64,000 nt of DNA from Paramecium pentaurelia (Eukaryota > Ciliophora > Oligohymenophorea > Peniculida > Parameciidae), in the NCBI GenBank assembly GCA_905183005.1, contig CAJJDO010000055.1, positions 168,968-232,967 of the forward strand, written 5' to 3'. The notes below the pieces were generated by a model. The model was not told the origin of the DNA. It saw only the letters and a list, made by a program, of their open reading frames with translations, and made no database searches. How positions within the stretch are numbered: position 1 is the first letter of the stretch; each line of letters begins with the position of its first letter. Positions 24,133 to 35,430 of this stretch are shown here, one piece after another. Position numbers and translations under genes: made by a program.

Positions 24133-25794
24133 ATGAAAATATTCTTATTAATATTATTTGTTATTAGTTCTGGACAGACATTCTTATAAGACTTCCATAA
24201 TTGGGTTTAAGATAATTTAGACTTGTTAGATGGTTTTATACAAGATTCAAAAAACCCAATCGATGCTTTTTAGCTATAATAAGTTCAATTAAATGGAAAA
24301 TAATTTATTTCTTTAACAAACGGATGGTTAAGTTAAGAAACTTTTGATAATAGTTATGCTAAGCAATACTTTACAATAATTACATCTAAATTAGCTATTT
24401 TAGCAGTTGATGTTAGAGAAAATATAAAATTTGTGATTAATAAAGAATAAACTAATCCTCAAATTGTAATGTTTGAATAAGAGAATTATAGAGGAATGAA
24501 TATTAAAACTGATAGTTAAAATAGATTAGTAATTTATCCAAGAGTAAATGAAGTTGTATCATAAAAATAATAGGAAAACAATCAAATAATCGAATTCTCA
24601 AATATACAATAAGAATAATTTCTCATATATATTATATATGGAACAGAAACAGAACTTAGAGATGCTTAGAATTTATTCAATTTCATTACTGAATTCATTG
24701 AATTAATCGAATCATAATAACCACCAAAAAATAAATAATGCAAACCTAAAAGTGCTAACAAAAAAAAATCTACAAAATCTGGTTCAAAATAATCTAAAAA
24801 ATAACCTTAAGCAAATGGTAAAGCTACTCAATCAAGAGGTAGTTTAAAGGATAAAGATAATAATGAAAAATAAAAATAATCATCATTAAAAGACCATTAA
24901 TAATAATAGGGAGATGATTTTAATAAAAAAATAGAAGATTTAGATAATTCTGGATTAAAATAGAATGGATCTTAATCAAATAATAATGATTTATTAACAG
25001 ATTAAGAAAATGATAAAGGAAAGGGTGATAATGGATTAGGAGATAAAGAATAAAATGGTACTATGAATGATAATAATGGTGATAATAATAGAAATGGTAA
25101 AGATGGAGATGATAATGAAAATTAAAATGGAAATGGAAATGGAAAAAAAGATGGTTAAGGTGATAGTTCTAATAATGGAGATGGAAATGGGGATGGTAAT
25201 GGAAATGGAAATGGAAATGGAAATGGAGATGGGGTTGGAAATGGAAATGGAAATAAAGATGGAAATGGAGATGGAAATAAAGATGGTACAAATAAAGATG
25301 GATTAGAGAATGGAACTGATTCCAATAAAGGAGATAATTCTGAAAATGGAAAAGATAATTAATTAGGATAAAGATAAGATGGGAATAACAAAGATAATGA
25401 TGGAAAAGACAATAATCAAGGAAATAAGGATTAAGGATCAGAAAATAATAATAATAATGGTAATGGAGATTAAAATAAAGATACTAATAATAAAAATCAG
25501 AATTTAGGAGATGATAATGATGAAAAAACTTAAAAGTGTGTTAATTTATATTCAGAATGTTATTTCAGTGGTGATAGCATAGAATTATGTGGTAGTCATG
25601 CTGAGATAACAGATAAACTTTAGAATTTTAAAATTAAATCAATAGAAATGGATGATGGGATAGAGGTTTCCTTTTTTGGTGAAAATCATTTTGAAAATCA
25701 GGTCATTACAATAACTGATGATGTGGAATGTTTAGATATACCAATAATTTTAAGTCCAACAGACATTGAAGAATTGATACAGATTTTAAAATGA
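24133..25794 (+). CDS. secreted Gly/Asn/Asp-repeat protein with crystallin-like C-terminus
   Basis: An intronless 553-aa protein with a signal peptide (MKIFLLILFVISSGQTF). A globular N-terminal part of about 195 residues contains IVMFEQENYRGMNIKTDSQN, which resembles a beta/gamma-crystallin Greek-key strand. Next comes about 270 residues of low complexity: first Ser/Lys/Gln-rich, then runs of NGNG/NGDG/NKDG with net negative charge. The C-terminal part of about 90 residues starts KCVNLYSECYFSGDSIELCG, again crystallin-like with paired Cys. Such domains bind calcium in other proteins. A vesicle or surface protein is plausible. The crystallin assignment rests on pattern only. Confidence 0.75.
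25062..25304 (+). repeat. in-frame hexamer-type minisatellite coding NG/DG repeats
   Basis: Degenerate repeats of AATGGA, GATGGA, AATGGT and similar units inside the secreted-protein gene encode alternating Asn-Gly and Asp-Gly. The stretch is strongly purine-biased on the plus strand and could vary in length between alleles. Confidence 0.75.
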
Positions 25795-25805
25795 AATATA
25801 CATAA

Positions 25806-27827
25806 TCATTGGAAAACTTACATTTCTCCTTGTTGAGGTATTACTAGAAATTTGAAGTTGTTAATGAACATCATAGTTTGGGCATTCTATTTTGTGTTCT
25901 TTGTTTATTAAATAGTTTTGATAATTTTTTCTTTTCTTTAATCAAGAGCAATGATATTTGTCTCACCATTTGCCTATTATACGGCTAGAATATCATTACT
26001 AATTCTACATAAATACCAAATGCTATTAGTTTCAATCCAATTCATGGATACTTATATCTATTATATTAATTATGGTTATTCAACTTAATAAATTTTTACT
26101 TAACCATTATAATTAGCAAATGCAAATAATTCACTATTGATTGATGTAACACAATTTACATAAGTGACATCTTTAATAATAAATTTAGTTTTTCCAGTTA
26201 GATAATCTATTACAGCTACAGTATAATCTCTACTACAAGAAGCAATTTAAGTTCTTGATATTTTACATAAATCATTAATCCAAGCAGAATGAACATTAAG
26301 TTCATGTGCTAACTCTTTTTCATTTAATTTCCAGATTCTTATTTTTGAATCATCTTAACACCAGGCAATTTATGAATAAGACAAAGGCACAATTTTTCTT
26401 AATTATTTAGAATGACCAATTACATCACCTACTCTAGATCTTAAATCCACATTCCATAAATAAATTTAATATTCATCTTTATCTTTGCCTCTAATATAAA
26501 ATTGAATTTTTACGCGCTTAAAAGAAATTATGTATTTTAATTATCTTTAATTGCAGCTAATGATATACATTCAACACCATGTTAAAATTTATGTAATTAA
26601 ACAAAATAAGGTAATTTCCAAAGAGTTATTTCACCATTTTCTTCTGCTGAAGCTAACATAGAATTTGATATTAAACAAATATCAGCAATATTTTTAGATT
26701 TATTTTATATTGTTTTATATGATTTCAAATTTTTCATTTGATTTTCATATGTTTTACTTTAATGAAACTATGATTATTAATCAATTAATTATAGATTTAA
26801 TTCTGAATTATCTATTACACAATTTAATAGCTAAAATATTTATAATACTATAAACCTATTATTCACAACAATATATAAAATTACTAAATAATTAATTTAG
26901 TAATTAAACATTCTTTAATAACTTTTTTTGGAATCTACTTTAATCGGAAACAAAGATCTTACTAAATTCAGAAACTTTTAAATAATCATTATATATAAGT
27001 TTTGAGAGTTATGAAGTTTATTTAGTAAGATCTATTAAATTTGTTTCAAATAACTCTTAAACAAATTAATGAGGTAATTCAATATTAAAACTAGTTTCAT
27101 TAATAACTTTAGTAATAAATTTGATTTCTAATTCATCTATTTAATTTATTATTTCTTATCTAATTTAATTAAAATAATCTCTAATTGAAGAAAGAGATTT
27201 AAATTTTTCATTTTATATTACATCTAATTATTAATTTGCTAATTTCAATTCTAAAACTCTAAAATAATCTTCAATATCAGTTATATTAGGACATTAATGT
27301 TAACATTCTTCACATAAACCTCCAACTAAACATCCAACAGTTGTACAAATAAATTTAGCTATATTTCCATGTTATTCACAAGTTCTCTCTTCAGAATTTG
27401 TTTATTGATAATTTTTATTTTAAAACTAATATTAATGATTTCCATTTTTAAAATACTTATCAGATGCTCCTTTCTTTTTCTCAGATCCTTAACTACTAAA
27501 TTATTATTTTTCTTAAGGTTCTGATTATTAATAAAATGGATTTGGACTTTATGAAAATGCAAATCCTTTTTGTTATGAATCTATTTAAGATCCTATTTTA
27601 GCTCCTGATTATCTACTACTATCATTTTATTTATAGAATGTCATATGTTAAGATGATTAAACCTTATTTGGATCAAAAATCATGTTATGTTAACTGTCAT
27701 TACCTTAAAATGTAATATTTTTTGGTCTAATATCTCCAAATCTGCCTGTGCCATATACATTGGAAGAATTAGATTGAAAAACATTTTTGTCATCTGTTTA
27801 TGGTTGAAATGAAATATTTTATCTCAT
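25806..27827 (-). CDS. B-box zinc finger and WD40-repeat protein
   Basis: A 657-aa protein, not assigned to a named family. A Ser/Gln/Asn-rich N-terminus of about 150 residues is followed by a B-box-like zinc site (CEQHGNIAKFICTTVGC...CEECQH), a coiled-coil/helical region, and then WD40 repeats from about residue 380 (MLASAEENGEITLWKLP, IYLWNVD, IAWCQDDSKIRIWKLN, HSAWINDLCKI, IASCSRDYTVAVID). Introns on the minus strand: 26831-26855 (25 nt, GTT donor) and 26491-26513 (23 nt). The stop TGA 25806-25808 is only 11 bp from the convergent secreted-protein stop. A scaffold or ubiquitin-related role would be a guess. Confidence 0.82.
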
Positions 27828-27945
27828 AACAGAATATATAATTTTTATTCATTTGTATTTCTTTAAATTTTATTGATTTATCTATTGCATTTATTCGAAT
27901 AATGTATGTCCTGGTTCAAATTCTTAGATTTCATCTTATTATAAA

Positions 27946-29173
27946 TCAGTAATCAAGAATAAATCTTCTTAAATTTTTAGATGATGAATTCTCTCTATTT
28001 TTCTAATTATAATTATTATTTATATTATACTTTTTTTATATTTATGATGGTATTTCTTCTATATTAACATCAGCTGTAAATGATTTCCTTCCAACATCTA
28101 AAAATTACTATTATTTTGTATTTTTCTCATTATCTTGAGAATTTCTTATTTCTTCTTTACTCCACTCAAATTTTTGATCAAATGGATATCCTAAAGTTTA
28201 ATATAATTTCTTAAAAGATTATTAAATATATTCATAATTTGGATCTCCATCAAATGAAATATTTTAAATATATTTAAAATAATCTTCAAATGTTTTAGGT
28301 AATCCAATACTATATTATATTTATATTATTAAATTACCATAAATCTTCTATAGATGTATTCATCTTTTTCTATCCTATTAATTTTATTTTTTCTTCTGGA
28401 GTTTCTGCATGAATATGCATCCATGGTAATGAACCTTTTAAAAAATAAATAGCTAAATATCCTAAACTTTCTAAATCACTAGCTCTATTTTAAGATAAGC
28501 TCAAATGAGAACAGATTGGGCAAAATCTAGGCTTATCAAAGTTAATCATTAAAATACCTTGGAGTTCCAATTATATTTTCATTTTTCTATCTCTCTATAT
28601 GCTAACCTTATTCTCTATATTTTGATGCAAATCCAAAATCAATTAGATATATTTCATCTTCTTTTAAACCTGTCATAAAATTCTCTGGTTTTATATCTCT
28701 ATGTATGTAATCATTCATATGTAAATATTATAATCTTTCTATTGCCTAATCTAAGAACATTAGAACAGTTTTTAAAGAAAATACTTTTTTTGGAGTTTAC
28801 ATTAACAATTAATACAAGTTTTATCCTAATAAAGTTTATACTATAAAGCTTTCAGTTTCATTTTAAATAAAATAATATAAGCGAGGAAATCCAATATGTC
28901 CATTTAATTTATAAAGTACGTCTACTTCATTCTTTACAGATTTAGTAAGAATTGGATTTTTTCCTGTTGATAATATCTTAACTGCATAATATTCTTGTTT
29001 AATTTGATGAATTGCTAAGTAGATATGACCAAAGGAACCTATAAAATTAATGAAAAATTTGAACCAGAATTTAATGGACTAAGAATTCTATAGTTTTTAC
29101 AAACTACTTTATCAATCCATTTGTTTTCAATCTATTTTTAACTTAATTTTTCACTTCTTTTTGAAATTGACAT
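27946..29173 (-). CDS. casein kinase 1-like protein kinase
   Basis: A 380-aa kinase of the CK1 group. Motifs: GSFGHIYLAI, YYAVKIL, catalytic loop YIHRDIKPENFM, LIDFGFASKY, and the CK1-specific segment after GTPRF with SHLSLSQNRASDLESLGY and FLKGSLPWM. CK1 enzymes lack the usual APE, as here. The C-terminal roughly 85 residues are Asn/Lys/Gln-rich. Introns on the minus strand: 29039-29064, 28527-28557 and 28310-28337. Removing them gives one frame to TGA 27946-27948. It is divergent from the PAC4-like gene 245 bp away. Ciliates have many such kinases, and the precise paralogue is not identified. Confidence 0.9.
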
Positions 29174-29418
29174 ATTGTATTAAATTATTTGTTTGTAATC
29201 TATTTTTATTATCAAAATTATTTATCAAAATCTGTTAATGTTTTAATTCAATAAATTATATCTTTTTTGTAGAATATTATGATACTCATATTTATTGTTA
29301 TTAAATTCTTATCAATAATCTTCACAATTACAAATAATAATCATAATAATATAGTTAATCTTAAATCAAGTAGTAAATTTAATTAATAAATATATGTGTG
29401 ACCCTTATATAAAATAAA

Positions 29419-29751
29419 ATGATTGTAAAATAAAGTGCTTTCCAAATCAATGAAATTAAATGGTTTATACAAACAACAAGAATGCCTGATCAAGTCCTTA
29501 TCAATCTATTTGATCAAGATATGTAAGGAACAGAGTCTTTAGTACTTGCAATAGCTACACCTTATGATCAACTTCCCACTGTGATAGATATCATTGACAA
29601 TTAAACTGAAATGGTGCATACACTTGCTCGTTCGTTGGCTAAGAAATTGAGTTTATAAGTGTTCTTGAATTACAACCATTCAAGTGAATTGACCTTAGAG
29701 ATATTCCAATAATTGAGAGAGAAATTAATTGAATCAATAATATAATAATGA
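29419..29751 (+). CDS. proteasome assembly chaperone 4-like protein
   Basis: An intronless 110-aa protein. The upstream ATG at 29419 was chosen over the one at 29482 because the extra residues (QINEIKWFIQTTR) fit the family's first strand. TESLVLAIATPY, then VHTLARSLAKKLSLQVFLNY and EIFQQLREKLIES, resemble PSMG4/PAC4, which helps build the 20S alpha ring. Its stop overlaps the next ATG by the sequence ATGA. PAC3 has a similar C-terminal pattern and is the main alternative. Confidence 0.6.
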
Positions 29752-29951
29752 TAAAGGTCTATAATCCTGAGTTGCTTATTTCTGATGCATAGGATAAATT
29801 AACATAATTAGTTAGGGATGACTTTAAGCCCTTTATCCTTAGATGTGAATAGCATAAGTTATGTGTCTTAGAAAATGAAAACTTAATTCTTTTCTCTCTT
29901 CTTTTCGATAAATGTTAACCAATTATTGATGAAGCATAATTGTATAAATGA
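29748..29951 (+). CDS. unknown 67-aa ORF overlapping the upstream gene
   Basis: A small frame from ATG 29748 to TGA 29949-29951 encoding a protein of ordinary composition (VYNPELLISDAQDKL at the start, DDFKPFILRCEQHKLCVLEN in the middle). No family is recognised. Its ATG overlaps the upstream TGA by four bases, which is odd in a genome where each gene normally has its own short promoter. It could be a separate gene with an unresolved first exon, or part of the upstream transcript. Confidence 0.5.
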
Positions 29952-30035
29952 TTATAATAAATAAGAACGATTACATTTGTAAGTTAGAAAGATGAATCAA
30001 AAATTATAGCAATTAAGTTTATAGACAAAAAAAGA

Positions 30036-31495
30036 ATGTCTTATTTACAACATAATGTAAATCAATCTCATGATATTTAGATAAATTCAAGGAAAACCTA
30101 TACAAAGTATATGGGACCATTGGCATATCAACCAGTAAGAAAAGAAAGAACATCATTATTAAGTACAGAATCACCAGAATAGAATTTTCGAGGAATATTA
30201 AATCTGGCAATATTGATATTAATAGCTAATCATATTAGATTAATATTCGAGAATTTTTAAAAGTATGGTTTGTTAATAACAAATGTATTTTGGAAGTTTG
30301 AGATGATGCATATCAATGGTAATCCAATTATGTAAGCTTTATTAATGTTATTAATTAATGTATTGACTGGATTTGGAATTCAATATTTATAATTTAAAAG
30401 AGATATTAATACAGGCATTATTAGAGCTTTTAATATTATCAATATTGTATTGACTATTATAATACCTTGTTATTTAATTTAAGGATCACATCCAGGATTA
30501 AATTTGAATTTTTTAGGTGTTTAATTCATAGTCTTTATGAAATTGATAAGTTATGCTCATTTTTTAAGAAATACTTACTTTTATATTTAAAGAATAAAGT
30601 TAGTAAAAAATAAGAAAGTACCACTTGATAATTTCTTTGCTGAATATGAAGTCAACAATGAAAATCTAAAGATTTTAGAAAAATACTCCTAAGATTAATC
30701 TAAAATATTAGATTTTAAACATTTCTTATATTTTTTAGCTGCTCCTACATTATGTTTCTAATTATCATACCCTAGAACATAATCAATTAGAAAAGTTTGG
30801 TTGATCAAGAGAATAATTGAATATATTTTTGTTATTCTCTTTTTAGTAATTATTTGGTTCCAATACACAGAACCATTAGTAGAGAATACATATAAAATGT
30901 TATCAAAGGCTCCAACTTTAATGATTCTTGTTGATAGATTATTAAAGTTAGCCATACCCAATACTTATATGTGGATAGCACTATTTTATGGATAATTTTA
31001 ATGTTTTTTAAATATCACAGCAGAACTTTTAAGATTTGCAGATAGAGAATTTTATAAAGATTGGTGGAACTGTAAAAATCTTGAAGAATATTGGAGATTA
31101 TGGAATTTGCCTGTTCATCATTGGTTAGTTAGTATAATATTATAATTAAAATAGGACATATATATTTTCCATGTCTAAAATCTGGTATGAGTAGAACTAC
31201 TTCAAATATGTTAGTATTCTTAGTATCAGCTTTAGGTCATGAATATATTGTAAGTGCATCAATTGGTGTTATAGAAGCTTGGGCATTTGTAGGAATGTTT
31301 GCATAAGCACCATTTATGTTATTATAAAAGAAATTAGAGAAGGTAAATATTAGATAATATAATTAGTTACTTAAATTATAAGATTCTTAATTGGGAAATC
31401 TAATGTTTTGGATGACTTTTTGTTTTATTGGTTAACCATTAATGATTTTTGTGTATTACTTTAGATATTTAGAAAAGATAGGTCATCCAATATGA
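30036..31495 (+). CDS. DGAT1: diacylglycerol O-acyltransferase 1-like (MBOAT family)
   Basis: A 478-aa multi-pass ER membrane enzyme of the DGAT1/ACAT branch, which makes triacylglycerol from diacylglycerol and acyl-CoA. Hydrophobic segments run throughout. The family motif FYKDWWNCKN, the block WNLPVHHWLVRHIYFPCLKS and the catalytic His region SALGHEYIVSASIGV are all present, followed by FCFIGQPLMIFVYYF. Introns: 31132-31154 (23 nt), and possibly 31343-31366 (24 nt, a multiple of three with no TGA), which is kept in the 478-aa count. The stop is TGA 31493-31495. ACAT (sterol esterification) is the alternative within the family. Confidence 0.9.
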
Positions 31496-31540
31496 TATTA
31501 TAATAATATTATGGTATTAAAAAGATAAATTAATTGAATA

Positions 31541-34463
31541 TCAATCATCTTCTTCAACAATTGCAAACATTGATTTATTAATATTTCCATATTGTAATTT
31601 AAATTCTTCTGATGCACAAGTATTAGCTAAATGTATTAAAATCTTCTCTAATTTCAAATGAAGTGGTTAAGTAACTCTTTGATCCCAAGTCAAATCAACT
31701 GCATCAATTCCTGGCATTGAAACTTTATCAGCTATTCTTGCAACTGCTTCTAAGAATTCAATAAAAGTCATTTAAAATATTCTATCACTTTCTAATTCAT
31801 CAACTTAAAGCATCATAGATAAATTGAAAGCCTAAATTAAATTATATATTTACATTATCAGCATCTCTTTCAACAAATCTTTCATCATATAAATTAGCTT
31901 ACGAACATATTTCATGTATTTCATCTAAACACATAAATTTCTTCTAACCTGGTTTTACCTTCTTTACACTATATTTATTATATAAATGATTTAATAGCGG
32001 TTTAAAGAATTTTAAACAATCATCACATTGTTCATTAAAATATCTTTCATTTCTCCACTTTTATGCATCAAATGTTGACATATATGATTTACATTATTCT
32101 AATATCATTTTTGTTGCTTCTAACATATTATTAGCAACCTTAGTTTTTAAATATTTATCTTCAGAAACCCTAACTAAAAACTCCATAAATTAGAATCTAC
32201 ATAATGATCTCTCAGGATTTCTAAAATTTCCTTTGTATTCAATTGAAGCTGCACATGTAGCTATAAATTTCAAATCTAAATCAGATAATTTTAAAGTTTT
32301 TCCATCTATTAATTCAGTTTATTATGCAAATTCTGTTATAACATTTGAAGATATTGACCATATATCTCCAGTTGGACTATTGGAACTATATTATTTATAA
32401 GTTTCCTTAATCAATTTATAATGTGCCCATAAAACATTCTTAATTTCTAACAATTCATCAGGATTCTTTACAACTTTGGATATTTTACTACAAGTGAAAT
32501 CTTTTTCAAAGCATTTCTTTAATAAATCTTCATTCTCAAACTTAAAATCTTTAGCCCATATAGATATTGGAAATGTCCATATTCTCTTTTATTTTTTCAA
32601 TTTTGGAGGAATATAAACAGGATCTGGTGTTCTTGGAAGAACATTTATTTATGGTTTGAATTCAACTTAATCAAAAATTAAAAAATGTTTATCCTTCTTT
32701 ACATAATTTATATTTTCCATCAAAACAGTTATATAATTATTATTGTAATTAATTTTTAATTAATGTCCATAAGGAATACTTGATTAATCATTAGCAATTA
32801 ATTATGTATCAGTCATTGTATAAATATATTATGTAGTATTAGTAGGGATCATTAAAGTTAAAGATATTTCATCTTAATTTTTTGGAATATAAACTTATTT
32901 ATAAGCCTCAAAATCTAAATGTATAAATAAAGGATCAGCTTCACCTTCTCCAGAAACATCAGGTGTCCAAATAAATTTCTATTCTTACCATCCTTCACAT
33001 ATCCAACACACATTTTCTTATCTAATTGTTGTAGTTTATTATAATCCTTTAATTCTAGGTGTTTCTCCTAAAACTCTTTATAATTCATTTTCTTATATCT
33101 ATAAGAAACCTCTTGCATCAACAATTCCCCAATTATTAACAAAATGAAATCCATATATAGTTCTGTTCTATTTTAATGCATTTGCTATTAATTTACAATC
33201 ATTTAAACTAAATTAATTTGATGATAAATCACAATGTAAAACATTCTTATTTGTAATCAAAAAATCACATATCTTCTATATACATTATACATCCTTTCTT
33301 TCTTATATTCCAAAACTATTCCAACCTGCATCAAAAACCAATAAAGTTTTGTTTTCTATTAATGCTTCAAATATTTTTTATCCTCCCCAACCTTTTATTT
33401 AATTCCAATGAATATATAATTATTCCATATTATCCAATTAAATTATACTTTCTTTTAATATTTCTGCAATATCATTTGTTAAATAATTTTTACTAACATT
33501 TAATGATTTTAATTTATTATTGCTATTCAATAAGGCCTTTAAAATACGAGTTACATTTCTGTCTCCTAATTTATTATCTTCTAAATTTAAAACTTCTAAT
33601 CTAAAATTGTAATTCTCTTTTCTTACTTATTTTCTCTTGATTAAATTTACTAACATATTGAATCTGTTCCTATTTTCCCAATATTATTTTATTAAAGATC
33701 TAAAACTTTGGCCACTTTTCCAATTTAATTCAATATTTATGTTGCTCCTGAACTTTATATTCTATTATTTGCCATATAAAAATCTTTTATATTTGGATTC
33801 ACTTTTAGTCCTTCACTTAACATTGATGCATATCTATCTCCATACTTTTAATGACTTATTTATAGAGATTATTCACTTCCTTTTGTTTTAACAACTCCTA
33901 TTTTACAAGGCAATACATCAATTTATTCTGCTTAACGAAGCATTGCAGTTTACACACTATCTAATTATACATTTAATTCTTACCTGAAATTTTAAAGAAA
34001 TCATTTTATTAACGAACCTTATTAACTTTTTTATAATGTTAATAATATAACTAGACTGCCTAAGGTCCTACTAAAGGTTTATTTTATAAATCTTCTTTCA
34101 CTATTTCAGGTGATAATTATAAATTCTTTCTTATTTCATTTTCTTGTTCTTCTTCAAGTGGATCTGGTTTCTTTTTAAGTTTTAGAACATGATCCACTCT
34201 AAAAAATTTCTTTTTATTATCTGAATTGTAAGGTACCATAGCAGCTATTTTAGCAAGAACTATTATGATTATTCATTAAAGTTACTTTAAGGATTGATTT
34301 GACTTTCATGTGGCATTGAATATGATGCATTTCTAGTGAGATGAGTACTACTAGGATTAATCATAGTTGAAACGTCTTAAAATTATGCACTACTTCTTCT
34401 TCTATCTAATTAATTTTAATATTTATTGTCTTGTTGTGAATGATAATTACTTTCTTCAATCAT
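31541..34463 (-). CDS. 941-aa leucine-rich-repeat protein
   Basis: A large cytosolic protein. After a polar N-terminus, RNI-type leucine-rich repeats span about residues 150-400 (GLKVNPNIKDFYMANNRI, VAKVLDLQQNNIGKIG, LEVLNLEDNKLGDRNVTRIL, LKSLNVSKNYLTNDIAEIL, VLHCDLSSNQFSLNDCKLIA). A long C-terminal part includes a Trp/Cys segment (ENVCWICEGWQEQKFIW) and a helical end (SDRIFQMTFIEFLEAVARIA) resembling EF-hand-like modules found in other protist LRR proteins. Introns on the minus strand: 34260-34285, 33961-33983, 33601-33626 and 31832-31853. The stop TGA 31541-31543 is 45 bp from the DGAT1 stop. Function unknown. Confidence 0.85.
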
Positions 34464-34585
34464 ATATTATTAATTATTTTATCAATATTGATATATAAAA
34501 TATAAATACAAATTAAACACTTATTTTTATAATTAAAATCTTTATTAAGATGAAAAATTTTATTATTATTATTTAAATTAATTAA

Positions 34586-35034
34586 ATGTAAAAGATTTCT
34601 TAAGATAATATTATTGATGGTAAAAGGAAAAGAGTAATGTCATCTGATGGTGTTTTAGCTTGTGTTACTTCAAATCTATTGAAAAATACTATTTAGAAAA
34701 AAGGTAATAACCATAAGAAATAATAAACTTACAAAAAGAAAATAGTGAATTAATAAGAATCAGATAGTTCGGTTGTTCATGTAATTGAAAAACCATAAAA
34801 GAAAAAAGATGAAAAAGTTAGAATAACAAAGAGTGCACTTAAAGAATTGATTAGTTAGCATTTCTTAATAATAGATGATGAAGAATAGAAGTAGTAATAG
34901 GTATTAAAAATCCTTTAAATTTTTAGCCAAAAAAACATATCAAATATTAATAAAATGAATCAGAAAGTGAAAGTTCTAGTCAAAATAATTCATCATCAGA
35001 GGACATTCCAAAAAGAAATAAACCTAAATCATGA
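34586..35034 (+). CDS. unknown 140-aa basic protein
   Basis: A small Lys/Gln/Ser-rich protein with alternating basic and acidic patches (DGKRKRV near the N-terminus, SESESSSQ near the C-terminus, ending PKRNKPKS). Such composition suggests a nuclear or nucleic-acid-associated protein, but no domain is visible. One intron, 34901-34926 (26 nt), restores the frame to TGA 35032-35034. It is divergent from the LRR gene, 122 bp away. Confidence 0.65.
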
Positions 35035-35430
35035 AATATAAAATCAGATATTCTATTAAAATAATTATAATCATATTTTTTACATATTATTATAAATTTT
35101 TTCAAAAACTTTTTTAATTAATTTCAGAAAAAGACTTATTAGATTATATCCATAATTAATATAATTATTAAATTGATTTAAAAATCATTCTAACTTTTTT
35201 TGTTATTAATTAAATTACATATGTAATTTCATTTCAATAAATAAGTATTTAAATAGAATTAATAATTTATGAAATTCATAAAATAATAAACAATATTCAA
35301 TATAAAATTATAATTAATCTATATTCATTATAATATGAATAGGATATAATATATTTATTGAGAATCCAAAAAAATACTAAATATATATGAATTTATATTG
35401 GTTTTATAAATAAATATTTTATAATTAATA
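35035..35430. other. AT-rich intergenic region
   Basis: About 400 bp, over 80 percent AT by eye, between two plus-strand genes. No coding-like frame is seen; it presumably contains the SET-protein promoter. Confidence 0.5.

Noticed and set aside
25062..25304. Tandem repeat as a CRISPR array
   Set aside because: The units are 6-nt degenerate coding repeats inside a long open frame; there are no regular repeat-spacer units.
26517..26545. Apparent intron with a GA donor in the WD40 gene
   Set aside because: A normal 23-nt GTA...TAG intron at 26491-26513 gives an equally good or better WD repeat, so no unusual splice site is needed.
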